In this document: piece after piece, positions 33,556 to 41,953 of the stretch | Position numbering within the stretch: the stretch's first letter is position 1 | How the letters are laid out: every line of letters starts with the position of its first letter | Source of the DNA: Micromonospora sp. C31 | Lineage (GTDB): Bacteria; Actinomycetota; Actinomycetes; Mycobacteriales; Micromonosporaceae | Assembly (NCBI RefSeq): GCF_018070575.1 | Contig: NZ_JAGPXN010000008.1 | Location: forward strand, 62,001 to 126,000 | Length of the DNA stretch: 64,000 bases | Direction of reading: 5' to 3' | The notes under the pieces: generated by a model | Told to the model about the DNA's origin: nothing | Databases searched by the model: none | The model's input: the letters and a program-made list of their open reading frames with translations, nothing else | Translations under genes and position numbers: made by a program

Positions 33556-34509
33556 GTGGACGAGGTCCGCAACCTGATCATCATCGGCTCCGGGCCGGCC
33601 GGTTACACGGCGGCGGTCTACGCGGCGCGCGCCAACCTCAAACCGCTCATCATCGAGGGCGTGCAGTCCGGCGGTGCGCTGATGACGACCACCGAGGTGG
33701 AGAACTTCCCCGGTTTCGCCGACGGCATCCTCGGGCCCGAACTGATGGACAACATGCGCAAGCAGGCCGAGCGGTTCGGTGCGGAGTTCCTCACCGACGA
33801 CGTGACGCGGGTCGAGCTCAAGGACACCGGCAGCCTGGGCTCCGACGCCGTCAGCACCGTCTGGGTGGGCCAGACCGCGTACCGGGCGAGGGCGGTCATC
33901 CTCACCACCGGCTCCGCGTGGCGTCCGCTCGGCGTACCCGGCGAGCAGGAGTACCTGGGCCACGGCGTCTCGTCCTGCGCGACCTGTGACGGCTTCTTCT
34001 TCCGCAACCAGCACATCGTGGTCGTCGGCGGCGGTGACTCGGCGATGGAGGAGGCCAGCTTCCTCACCCGCTTCGCCGACTCGGTCACCATCATCCACCG
34101 CCGGGACTCGTTCCGAGCCAGCAAGATCATGGCCGAGCGGGCGCTGGGCAACGACAAGATCAAGGTCGAGTGGAACACCGTGGTCGAGGAGATCCTCGGC
34201 GACGACGGCAAGGTCTGCGGGGTGCGGGTACGCAACACGCACACCGGCGAGGCGAAGGTCCTCGACGTCACCGGCGTCTTCGTGGCCATCGGCCACGATC
34301 CGCGCAGCGAGCTCTTCCGGGGGCAGGTGGAACTGGACGACGAGGGCTACGTGAAGGTCGAGGCGCCCAGCACCCGGACCAGCGTGCCCGGCGTCTTCGC
34401 CGCCGGCGATCTGGTGGACCACACCTACCGGCAGGCGATCACCGCCGCCGGCACCGGCTGTGCCGCCGCGCTGGACGCCGAGCGGTTCATCGCCACGTTG
34501 CAGGACTGA
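33556..34509 (+). CDS. trxB: Thioredoxin reductase
   Basis: FAD/NADPH enzyme of 317 residues that reduces thioredoxin. Motifs: [20 protein letters not shown] (FAD loop), [11 protein letters not shown] (redox CxxC), [16 protein letters not shown] followed by [13 protein letters not shown] (NADPH binding), and [24 protein letters not shown] 33556 ([11 protein letters not shown]) is chosen because GGGAGA lies seven bases upstream and it fits the family start; an ATG at 33427 lies inside the promoter region. trxA follows after 31 bases. Confidence 0.97.
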   Translation: MDEVRNLIIIGSGPAGYTAAVYAARANLKPLIIEGVQSGGALMTTTEVENFPGFADGILGPELMDNMRKQAERFGAEFLTDDVTRVELKDTGSLGSDAVSTVWVGQTAYRARAVILTTGSAWRPLGVPGEQEYLGHGVSSCATCDGFFFRNQHIVVVGGGDSAMEEASFLTRFADSVTIIHRRDSFRASKIMAERALGNDKIKVEWNTVVEEILGDDGKVCGVRVRNTHTGEAKVLDVTGVFVAIGHDPRSELFRGQVELDDEGYVKVEAPSTRTSVPGVFAAGDLVDHTYRQAITAAGTGCAAALDAERFIATLQD

Positions 34510-34540
34510 ACAACCGAACACATCGGAGGAGAGGGTCATA

Positions 34541-34864
34541 GTGGGAGCAACGAAGTCGGTCACCGACGCGAGTTTCGCCGCCGACGTGCTGAAGTCCGAC
34601 AAGCCGGTCCTGGTGGACTTCTGGGCCGAGTGGTGCGGTCCGTGCCGCAAGGTGTCGCCGCTGCTGGAGGAGATCGCCGGCGAGATGGGCGACCAGGTCA
34701 GCATCGTCAAGCTCAACATCGACGAGAACCCGGAGACCGCCCGCGCCTACCGGGTGATGTCGGTCCCGACCCTCACCGTCTTCAAGAACGGCGAGCCGGT
34801 GCAGTCGATCGCCGGTGCCAAGCCGAAGGGCGAGCTCGTCAAGCTCATCGAATCGGCGCTCTGA
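34541..34864 (+). CDS. trxA: Thioredoxin
   Basis: Protein of 107 residues with the WCGPC active site in VDFWAEWCGPCRKVSPLLEEIA and the cis-Pro loop SVPTLTVFKNG. It passes electrons from TrxB to ribonucleotide reductase and other thiol proteins. The start GTG 34541 (VGATKSVTD) has GGAGGAGAGG upstream. The trxB-trxA unit ends at a strong T-run terminator. Confidence 0.98.
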   Translation: MGATKSVTDASFAADVLKSDKPVLVDFWAEWCGPCRKVSPLLEEIAGEMGDQVSIVKLNIDENPETARAYRVMSVPTLTVFKNGEPVQSIAGAKPKGELVKLIESAL

Positions 34865-34876
34865 GCAGCACCGACA

Positions 34877-34925
34877 CGCGTCGACCCCGTACCCGGTCCG
34901 CCGGGAACGGGGTCGGCGCGTTTTT
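34877..34925 (+). terminator. Rho-independent terminator after trxA
   Basis: A 14-bp stem with one mismatch (left arm CGCGTCGACCCCGT), a loop of about 16 nt, then five T residues at 34921-34925. It is the most classical terminator in the window. Confidence 0.9.
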
Positions 34926-35014
34926 CGCGACGTAGGACACCCGGAGCCCTCGGAGCGCATAACCTCAACCCGGGGCCGCCCGGCCAGCAACCGTCCGTGC
35001 AGAGGGGGTCGTGC

Positions 35015-36178
35015 GTGCGTCCGATCCGACCCGGTGACCGTGGACCCGCGGTGACCGAGATCCGTACGGTGCTGACCGGCCTCGACCTGCTCACCCCGAC
35101 CGTGCCGGACGCCGACGAGTTCGACACGCACACCGAGCGGGCCGTGCGGGCCTTCCAGCAGTCCCGGGGGCTCAGCGTGGACGGCCGGGTCGGTGCGGAG
35201 ACCTGGCGGGCCCTGGACGCCGCCCGCTGGCGGCTCGGCGCCCGCACGCTCTACCACGCCGTTCCGGAGCCACTCACCGGTGAGGACGTCCGTTCGCTGC
35301 AGGAACGACTGCTGGAGATGGGGTACGACGTCGGGCGCGCCGACGCCATCTACGGCGTACGGACCTCCCGGGCGGTCGCCCAGTTCCAACGGGAGGTCGG
35401 GCTGACGCCCGACGGCTCGTGTGGTCCGCACACCATGAACGCGCTGCGCCGGCTCGGCCGCAAGGTCGTCGGCGGGCGGCCGCAGTGGCTGCGCGAGTCC
35501 GACGCCATCCGGCAGTCCGGGCCGACGCTGGTGGGCCGGACCGTCGTCATCGACCCCGGGCACGGGGGTACCGACCCGGGCGTGCTGGTGCCGGACGGGT
35601 CGCTGCGGTGGACCGAGGCGGATCTCGTGCACGACCTGGCCAGCCGGTTGGAGGGCAGGCTCGCCGCCTCCGGCGTCCGGGTGCAGCTCACCCGCGGGCC
35701 GGCCCCGGAGGAGTGCCTGCCGGACGTCGGCCGGGCGGAGCTGGCCAACTCCCTCGGCGCCGACGTGTTCATCTCGCTGCACGTCGACGGGCACCCCAAC
35801 CCGGAGGCCGAGGGGGTGGCGACCTACCACTACGGCACCGACAACGGGGTGACCTCGGCGACCGGGGAGCGGCTGGCCGGGCTGGTGCAGCGGGAGATCG
35901 TCGCCCGCACCGGGCTGCGCGACTGCCGTACGCACGCCAAGGCGTGGGACCTGCTCCGGCTGACCCGGATGCCGGCCGTACGCGTCGAGGTCGGCTACCT
36001 CACCTCACCCGCCGACCGGAGCCGGCTGGTCGACCCCCGGTTCCGGGACCGGGTGGCGGAGGCCATGGTCGCCGCCGTGCAGCGGATGTACTTCCCCGTC
36101 GAGCGGGACGTGCCCACCGGCTCGATCGACGTGAGCGAGCTGCGGGCGGTGGTGGCCGCCGGCACGGTGGTGGACTGA
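35015..36178 (+). CDS. cwlM: CwlM-like N-acetylmuramoyl-L-alanine amidase
   Basis: Protein of 387 residues with two peptidoglycan-binding repeats (about 1-70, VRAFQQSRGLSVDGRVGAET; about 85-150, AVAQFQREVGLTPDGSCGPHT) followed by an Amidase_3 domain (about 175-365). Zinc and catalytic residues are present: His in IDPGHGG, Glu in TEADLVHDL, His in SLHVDGH and Glu in RVEVGYLTS. There is no signal peptide. In mycobacteria the CwlM next to trxC is a cytoplasmic regulator of MurA; the same position suggests the same role here. GTG 35015 has AGAGGGGG six bases upstream; GTG 34997 is an alternative. Confidence 0.88.
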   Translation: MRPIRPGDRGPAVTEIRTVLTGLDLLTPTVPDADEFDTHTERAVRAFQQSRGLSVDGRVGAETWRALDAARWRLGARTLYHAVPEPLTGEDVRSLQERLLEMGYDVGRADAIYGVRTSRAVAQFQREVGLTPDGSCGPHTMNALRRLGRKVVGGRPQWLRESDAIRQSGPTLVGRTVVIDPGHGGTDPGVLVPDGSLRWTEADLVHDLASRLEGRLAASGVRVQLTRGPAPEECLPDVGRAELANSLGADVFISLHVDGHPNPEAEGVATYHYGTDNGVTSATGERLAGLVQREIVARTGLRDCRTHAKAWDLLRLTRMPAVRVEVGYLTSPADRSRLVDPRFRDRVAEAMVAAVQRMYFPVERDVPTGSIDVSELRAVVAAGTVVD

Positions 36179-36276
36179 CACGGTGGTGGATCGAACCACC
36201 CGCCGTCGCCCGGCCGCCGGTCGTGACGTGCCGGCCGCCTACCGGTCGGGACGCCTCCGGCACGCCCGGGACCGGG

Positions 36277-36942
36277 TCAGCCGGCGGTCGAGCGGGTGGC
36301 GGGGGCCGGACGCACCGGGCGGAGCAGCGTCTCGGGGCTCATCGAGCCGAGCAGCTTCTCCAGGGCGTACTCGACGTCGGACTTCCAGCTCAGCGCGGTA
36401 CGCAGCTCCAACCGCAGGCGCGGGAAGCGCGGGTGCGGGCGGACCGTCTTGAAGCCCACGGAGAGGAAGAAGTCGGCCGGGGCGACGCAGGTGCCGGCGG
36501 GGTCGGCCGCGTCGCCGAACTTGGCGTCGCCGAACGCCTCGATCGCCTTGATGCCGCGCTTGGTGAGGTCCCGGGCGACGCCCTGGACCAGCATCCGGCC
36601 CAGCCCGCCGCCGGCGAAGGCGGGCACCACGTTGGCCGTCATCAGCAGCGCGGCGTCGGCGGATACCGGGGAGGTGGGGAAGGCCATCGAGCGGGGTACG
36701 TACGCCGGCGGGGCGTACAGGACGAAGCCGGCCGGCATGCCGTCGACGTAGACGAGTTTGCCGCAGGAGCCCCACTCCAGCAGCGTCTGCGAGACCCACG
36801 CCTCCTTCTCCAGCCCCGGGTCACCGGCCGCGCAGGCCCGATCGGCCGAAACCGGATCAAGCTCCCAGTAGACACACTGGCGGCACGGACGGGGCAGGTC
36901 CTCCAGGGTGTCCAGGGTCAGGCTGACCAGACGTCGCGACAT
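36277..36942 (-). CDS. GNAT family N-acetyltransferase
   Basis: Protein of 221 residues. The acetyl-CoA-binding stretch is VPAFAGGGLGRMLVQGVARDLTKRGIKAIEAFG (about 110-142), a GNAT A motif with the GxGxG/A turn. The N-terminus carries a CxxC-like segment (PRPCRQCVYWEL) and two more Cys residues that might bind metal. The mycobacterial homologue is Rv3916c, encoded between cwlM and parB. Substrate unknown. It is convergent with the cwlM-like gene. Confidence 0.85.
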   Translation of the reverse strand: MSRRLVSLTLDTLEDLPRPCRQCVYWELDPVSADRACAAGDPGLEKEAWVSQTLLEWGSCGKLVYVDGMPAGFVLYAPPAYVPRSMAFPTSPVSADAALLMTANVVPAFAGGGLGRMLVQGVARDLTKRGIKAIEAFGDAKFGDAADPAGTCVAPADFFLSVGFKTVRPHPRFPRLRLELRTALSWKSDVEYALEKLLGSMSPETLLRPVRPAPATRSTAG

Positions 36943-37235
36943 TGGTGCATCCCCACACTAGGCTCGGAGGTGAGACCGGCACGGAACGACAATGCCGCCT
37001 TCCTACCCCCGACGAGCGATCGTACGCCGCAAACGGACGCTGCGGGAGGGGACGCGCGAAGGCCCCTCCCGCCGAGGGGCCGGCGAGGTCCGCGATGTGG
37101 ACGCCGGCCACCGTCGCGGTGGCATTTTGGCAGGCTGCGACTAGGATCGACAACCGGCGTCCCGCGTCGCCATGGTCGCCGGTGTCCCGGAAACGCCGAG
37201 GCGGGAGCCACCCGAGCAGCCATCGAGGTGATGTC

Positions 37236-38549
37236 ATGACCGGCACGACGCTCGACGACTACACCGACCGGTACGCCCGCCGGGTGCGGGGCATGACCGC
37301 CTCGGAGATCCGCGCGCTCTTCGCGGTGGCCAGTCGGCCGGAGGTGGTCTCGCTCGCCGGCGGCGCTCCATACATCGCGGCGCTGCCGCTCGACGCGGTC
37401 GGCGAGATGCTCGGCCGGCTCGGCGCGGAGCACGGTGCCACCACCCTCCAGTACGGCATCGGCCAGGGCACCCTGGAGCTACGCGAACGCATCTGCGAGG
37501 TGATGGCCCTCTCCGGCATCGACGCCGCGTGCGGTGCCTCCCCGGACGACGTGGTGGTCACCGTGGGCGGTCAGCAGGCCCTCGACCTCGTGGCCCGGCT
37601 CTTCCTCGACCCGGGAGACGTGGTCCTCGCCGAGGGCCCCACCTACGTCGGCGCGCTCGGGGTGTTCCAGGCCGCCCAGGCGCAGGTCGCACACGTGCCG
37701 ATGGACGACGACGGGCTCATCCCGGAGGCGCTGGAGGCCGCCATCGCCGAGTTGGCGCGCGCCGGCCGACGGGTCAAGTTCCTCTACACCATCCCGACCT
37801 ACCAGAACCCGACGGGCGTGACGTTGACCGAACAGCGGCGGGAGCGGGTGCTCGACATCTGCGAGCGTGCCGGCCTGCTCGTGGTCGAGGACGACCCGTA
37901 CGGTCAGCTCGGTTTCGAGAGTGAGGCGCCGGCACCGCTGCGCGCGCGGCGCCGCGACGGGGTCTTCTACCTGAGCACCTTCTCCAAGACCTTCGCCCCC
38001 GGCCTGCGGGTCGGCTGGATCCTCGCGCCGCATGCCGTCCGCGACAAGCTGGTCATCGCCAGCGAGGCGCAGATCCTCTGCCCGAGCGGCTACGCGCAGG
38101 CCGCCGTCTCCACCTACCTCGGCACCATGCCCTGGCGGGAACAGCTCAAGGTCTACCGCGAGGTCTACCGGGAACGGCGCGACGCGATGCTCGCCGCACT
38201 GGACGACCTGATGCCCGCCGGCACGACCTGGACGACGCCGGGCGGCGGGCTCTTCGTCTGGGCGACCCTGCCCGACGGCCTCGACTCGAAGGCGATGATG
38301 CCCCGGGCCATCGCCGCCCGGGTGGCGTATGTGCCGGGCACCGGCTTCTACGCCGACGGCACCGGCACCGGCAACATGCGGCTCAACTTCTCGTTCCCGT
38401 CCCCGGATCGGATTCGCGAGGGCGTGCGCCGGCTGGCCGGCGTGATGGAGCAGGACATCGCCATGCGGCGGGTCTTCGGCACGGTCGGCCGCCCCGGGGC
38501 ACGACGCGGGCAGGCCGGCTCGGACACGCCGGGACCCGACTTGGCATGA
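37236..38549 (+). CDS. PLP-dependent aminotransferase (class I/II)
   Basis: Protein of 437 residues with fold type I. The PLP lysine lies in YLSTFSKTFAPGLRVGW (about residue 251); other family parts are TVGGQQALDLVARLFLDPGD, PTYQNPTGVT (Asn), VVEDDPYG (Asp-Tyr) and the C-terminal MRLNFSFPS (Arg). It resembles 2-aminoadipate/aromatic transaminases of the MocR-domain family but lacks a DNA-binding part. GAGGTGAT precedes ATG 37236. A -10-like TAGGAT (37142-37147) lies upstream. The D-Ala-D-Ala ligase-like gene starts seven bases after it; the pair may act in amino-acid supply to the cell wall, by context only. Confidence 0.9.
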   Translation: MTGTTLDDYTDRYARRVRGMTASEIRALFAVASRPEVVSLAGGAPYIAALPLDAVGEMLGRLGAEHGATTLQYGIGQGTLELRERICEVMALSGIDAACGASPDDVVVTVGGQQALDLVARLFLDPGDVVLAEGPTYVGALGVFQAAQAQVAHVPMDDDGLIPEALEAAIAELARAGRRVKFLYTIPTYQNPTGVTLTEQRRERVLDICERAGLLVVEDDPYGQLGFESEAPAPLRARRRDGVFYLSTFSKTFAPGLRVGWILAPHAVRDKLVIASEAQILCPSGYAQAAVSTYLGTMPWREQLKVYREVYRERRDAMLAALDDLMPAGTTWTTPGGGLFVWATLPDGLDSKAMMPRAIAARVAYVPGTGFYADGTGTGNMRLNFSFPSPDRIREGVRRLAGVMEQDIAMRRVFGTVGRPGARRGQAGSDTPGPDLA

Positions 38550-38556
38550 TTCCGGC

Positions 38557-39555
38557 ATGGTTTCCACCGCTGCCGAACGTTCCGTCGTGACCGACCCCGC
38601 CGTCGCCGCCGACCTGCGGGTGCTGGTGCTCGCCGGCGGGCTCTCCTATGAACGTGACGTCTCGCTGCGGTCCGGGCGCCGGGTGCTCGACGCGCTGCGG
38701 GCGGTCGGCATGGACGCCGAGTTGCGCGACGCCGACGTGACACTGCTGCCCGCCATCACCGCCGATCCGCCGGACGCCGTCGTGATCGCCCTGCACGGCG
38801 CCACCGGCGAGGACGGATCGCTGCGCGGCGTACTCGACCTCTGCGGCATCCCGTACGTGGGGTGTGACGCCCGCGCGTCGCGGCTCGCCTGGGACAAGCC
38901 CTCGGCGAAGGCGGTGCTCCGCGAGGCCGGCATCCCCACGCCCGACTGGGTCGCCCTTCCGCACGACCGGTTCTCCGAGCTGGGCGCCGTGGCGGTGCTG
39001 GACCGGATCGTCGAGCGGCTGGGACTGCCGCTCATGGTGAAGCCCACCCAGGGCGGTTCGGGGCTGGGCGCCGCCGTGGTCCGGGACGCGGCATCCCTGC
39101 CGGCCGCAATGGTCGGCTGCTTCGCGTACGACTCGACGGCGCTGGTCGAGCGGTACGTGCCCGGCATGGACGTGGCGGTCTCCGTGGTCGACCTGGGCGA
39201 CGGTCCGCGCGCCCTGCCCGCGGTGGAGATCGTGCCCCGCAACGGCGTGTACGACTACGCCGCCCGCTACACCGCCGGCCGGACGACCTGGCACACGCCG
39301 GCGCGGCTGGATCCGGAGGTGGCCGCTACGGTGGCCGACGTCGCGCTGGCCGCGCACACCGCGCTGGGGCTGCGCGACCTGAGCCGCGTCGATCTGATCG
39401 TGGACTCCGCCGGGCAGCCGCACGTGTTGGAGGTCAACGTCTCGCCGGGGATGACCGAGACCTCGCTGCTGCCGCTGGCGGTCCAGGCCGCCGGCCTCGA
39501 CTTCGGCAGGATGGTTGGAACCCTGGTGTCTCGCGCCGTGACCCGGCGTCCCTGA
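38557..39555 (+). CDS. ddl: D-alanine--D-alanine ligase family protein
   Basis: ATP-grasp enzyme of 332 residues. Motifs: VLVLAGGLSYERDVSLRSG, IALHGATGEDGSLRGVLDLC (substrate binding), LMVKPTQGGSGLGAAVV (ATP loop), PAVEIVPRNGVYDYAARYT and VLEVNVSPGMTETSLLPLA (metal-binding Glu and Asn). It should join two D-alanine residues for the peptidoglycan precursor. The family also contains D-Ala-D-Lac and other ligases, and most genomes keep the main ddl elsewhere, so it may be a second copy. It lies in an apparent operon with the aminotransferase. Confidence 0.88.
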   Translation: MVSTAAERSVVTDPAVAADLRVLVLAGGLSYERDVSLRSGRRVLDALRAVGMDAELRDADVTLLPAITADPPDAVVIALHGATGEDGSLRGVLDLCGIPYVGCDARASRLAWDKPSAKAVLREAGIPTPDWVALPHDRFSELGAVAVLDRIVERLGLPLMVKPTQGGSGLGAAVVRDAASLPAAMVGCFAYDSTALVERYVPGMDVAVSVVDLGDGPRALPAVEIVPRNGVYDYAARYTAGRTTWHTPARLDPEVAATVADVALAAHTALGLRDLSRVDLIVDSAGQPHVLEVNVSPGMTETSLLPLAVQAAGLDFGRMVGTLVSRAVTRRP

Positions 39556-39900
39556 CCGTACGCCCCCCCACCGGCGACCGCCCGCCGTGTGGCCGGTGCG
39601 TCGCGGGCTGTCCTCAGGCCACCGGTCCGCTGCGCGGCTGTCGTCACGCCGCCGGACTGTCGCGCCATCGTGGCCACGCCGGGGTGCATGGCCACCCGGG
39701 CCGCCGCAGGGGTGGCGGCACGAGGGTGGCGGCACGGGGTGGCGGCACGGGGTGGCCTTCGGGCGGGTGGCCCAGCCGTGAGGGCACGCGCGGCCCCGGA
39801 GGCCACTTCGGGCGCGTGCGCGGGGCGGCCCTCATGTCCGCGCCTGCACGAACCGGGCGGTGTCCCGGAGGACCCCCTCGGAGGGTCGGCGCCTGCGCGG
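39556..39900. repeat. Non-coding gap with three 13-bp tandem units
   Basis: Gap between convergent genes. Units of GGTGGCGGCACGG lie at 39711-39723 (last base A), 39725-39737 and 39738-39750. The rest is GC-rich and without recognisable genes. Confidence 0.5.
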
Positions 39901-40632
39901 CTAGGCGTCTGATCGCCCGGCGTCGGTGGCGGGCCTCTCGCCCGCTGACTCCTCTGCCGGCGGGGTTTCCTCGGCGGACTCGATCACCGATACCGCCTCA
40001 CCCTCCATCGGCTCGTCCTCGACCGGGGACTGCCCGGTGAAGCTGGAGGGCGTCTGCCACTGGATGCGCGGCGGCTCGGCCAGCGGGCGACCCCCGAACT
40101 CCGCCAGCCAGGCCGCAACCATGGCGAGGTTCTCTCGCCATTGCGCCTCGGAGATGGGCGGCAGGATGGAATCCCACAGGGAGAGGAAGGTCCCCCGCAG
40201 CTGAAGCTGCCCGTAGGGCCGGGCCAGGAACCACATGTGCAGGTGCGCCGAGCCGTCGCCCCAACGGTTCACGTGCACCCGGGCGACGCCGTCGAGGGAG
40301 CGGATGGCCCGTTCCAGCCGTACGGTCATCACTCCCAGTTCGGCGGCGAGCAGATTCGGCAGGTCGCCGAGATCCAGGTGCGAGCGGGATTCGAGGATGA
40401 GCACCATCGGCAGCCCGGTGGGGCGGTCCATGGCGCGTACCCGCCATCTCTCACCCACCCAGATATAGGCGTCGTCCGGGGCATTGCAGGCCGTGCAGTC
40501 CCGGTGCCCCTCGCCCTTGCGCGGCGGCTCGACCGGGACCGGGTCATCGAGTTGCCTGACACGAAGGTCGCCCTCGAAGGGAAAGGACGGCCACTGGGTG
40601 AAGTCCGGAACGGAGGCAGGGATGTCGTGCAC
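39901..40632 (-). CDS. HIT-superfamily-like protein next to the parS cluster
   Basis: Protein of 243 residues. Residues about 60-190 resemble the histidine-triad fold: RDCTACNAPDDAYIWVGERWRV at the start and VHVNRWGDGSAHLHMWFLARP with His-x-His-x-Trp at the nucleotide-binding place; the third His of the classical triad is missing. The acidic C-terminal 50 residues are disordered. No specific function can be assigned. GTG 40632 is chosen because TAGTGT (40640-40645) ends seven bases upstream, the leaderless pattern seen several times here; GTG 40671 would add 13 residues. Confidence 0.7.
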   Translation of the reverse strand: MHDIPASVPDFTQWPSFPFEGDLRVRQLDDPVPVEPPRKGEGHRDCTACNAPDDAYIWVGERWRVRAMDRPTGLPMVLILESRSHLDLGDLPNLLAAELGVMTVRLERAIRSLDGVARVHVNRWGDGSAHLHMWFLARPYGQLQLRGTFLSLWDSILPPISEAQWRENLAMVAAWLAEFGGRPLAEPPRIQWQTPSSFTGQSPVEDEPMEGEAVSVIESAEETPPAEESAGERPATDAGRSDA

Positions 40633-40639
40633 GACGCTG

Positions 40640-40645
40640 ACACTA
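40640..40645 (-). promoter_or_regulatory. -10 element of leaderless HIT-like gene
   Basis: On the minus strand TAGTGT ends seven bases before GTG 40632. Confidence 0.45.
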
Positions 40646-40728
40646 ACCGGTTCCGGCACCGCTGTCCCCACCCGAACGATCGACGAAGCGGCACCGCTCC
40701 GGCCGTCACGCGGGAACGGGGGGCGACT

Positions 40729-40861
40729 TTATCCACAGGCATGCCAGACATCCACAGGCTGATGAGACCCCGGACACACGCCGTCATCCACAGGCTGCCA
40801 CCCCGTTCCACGCGGGGTTTCACGTGAAACGGGGTGGCCTGTGGATAACCCCTGTGGATAA
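40729..40861. other. DnaA-box-like cluster beside parS
   Basis: Five 9-mers related to TTATCCACA: 40729-40737 (perfect), 40748-40756 (ACATCCACA), 40784-40792 (TCATCCACA), and inverted TGTGGATAA at 40840-40848 and 40853-40861. The first parS site lies within the cluster. Confidence 0.7.
40817..40830. other. parS: parS site 1
   Basis: GTTTCACGTGAAAC, the perfect 14-bp palindromic core of the bacterial ParB-binding site. Confidence 0.95.
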
Positions 40862-40906
40862 CTTGGGCCCCGAACCCCACAGGCTTGGGCCAGAACGATC
40901 CGCTCG

Positions 40907-40920
40907 GTTCCACGTGAAAC
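40907..40920. other. parS: parS site 2 (one mismatch)
   Basis: GTTCCACGTGAAAC differs from the core at one base in the left arm, so may bind ParB more weakly. Confidence 0.85.
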
Positions 40921-41613
40921 CAGAGAACGCCGAATGTGGTCCGCCTGCACCTGCGACCCCGTGCGGCACCTTTCCCCGTCCCTCGCGATCGCCGTTCCGT
41001 GCCGTCCCTGTGGCGCCGCCGTTTCCATCGCGCCCTCGTGACCGCCGGGCTTCCCTGTCGCCGACGCCGTCGTCGTGGTCGTCACGGCCGTCGTCGTGGT
41101 CGCTGTCGTCAACATCGTTACCGTCACCGCCGTCGGCCGAAGCCGGGGGCACTCATCTGTCGGGCCTGCGTCGTCGCCGCAGAGCTCCCGGGGGTGACCG
41201 CCTCCCACAGCCCGACGTTCGAGGGAACCCCGAGGGGAGTGCCGCGACCGCGACAGACCATCCTTCCGCACGGGGGCGGAACGGCTTGGAAGGCACGGGC
41301 CGACGTGGCCCGGCGAGACCGACCAGCGCCACACCGGTCGGCCGCCCAGTCTTCGACCGGTGCGGCCACCGTCAGCCTGCTCGGGCTGAGGCCCGCAGGA
41401 CGCTCTGACGGCCGAGGGTCCAGGGGGAGGGCAGGGATACGCCGATCGTGCAACTCGTCGAGCGGCAACGTGAGCCACGTCAGCGAGGCAGTGGCGTAGC
41501 AGCTCCGCTCTTGAGAGCCGACCCGAGCCCTCGCGATCGGTCGCGGTCGAGCTTCGGCACCCTTCGGCCCTCTGCCGGTTCAGCCGGAGCGCAGAACGCA
41601 GGCACCGGGTCCC

Positions 41614-41627
41614 GTTTCACGTGAAAC
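41614..41627. other. parS: parS site 3
   Basis: Perfect GTTTCACGTGAAAC, 53 bases from site 4. Confidence 0.95.
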
Positions 41628-41666
41628 GGTCCGCTGGCTCGAGAGCTGCCTGGACTTCGCCTCACG

Positions 41667-41680
41667 GTTTCACGTGAAAC
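41667..41680. other. parS: parS site 4
   Basis: Perfect GTTTCACGTGAAAC, about 270 bases downstream of the parB stop codon. Confidence 0.95.
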
Positions 41681-41858
41681 GCCGCGCCTTCCGTGACCGT
41701 GATTCCCTGCACCGACACACCGAGAACACCCACGCCGGCGCCGGCGGCGCGGCTGGTGGGCGCTGCGGCTGGCGAGCGCAGCGGTGGACAGCGCAGCGGC
41801 TGGTGGCGCTACGTGAAGCCAAGATGCCGGCCGGTGCCTCGATTCGCGCTACACGGAT

Positions 41859-41889
41859 CGGCCGCGTGATCCCTGGGATCACGCGGCCG
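41859..41889 (-). terminator. Terminator of the parA-parB transcript
   Basis: A perfect 14-bp stem (left arm CGGCCGCGTGATCC) with a 3-nt loop lies 64 bases after the parB stop. Confidence 0.8.
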
Positions 41890-41953
41890 GCGATGCTGCC
41901 GTTCGCACCTCGATACCGGAGCCGTCACGAAGTCGGACCGCGGCCTACACCGG

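Larger units (their letters stand above)
40633..41953. other. 1.3-kb non-coding centromere-like region
   Basis: This gap contains four parS sites, five DnaA-box-like sequences and the parB terminator. Frames that open here are GC-driven; several contain FHVK because they read through parS. A triplet-rich GTCGTC/GTGGTC stretch lies at about 41065-41115. Codon use and protein-like sequence do not support a gene. Confidence 0.7.

Noticed and set aside
36942..37235. Upstream extension of the aminotransferase gene from 36942
   Set aside because: The frame runs antisense to the GNAT start and through its promoter; ATG 37236 has a ribosome site and begins the conserved domain.
39711..39750. CRISPR-like repeat array
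   Set aside because: Units are 13 bp, directly adjacent and without spacers; simple tandem repeat.
40824..41499. Open frames in the parS region (up to about 190 codons, several with FHVK)
   Set aside because: They begin in or read through parS and repeat-rich sequence, have no motifs, and exist in several frames at once.
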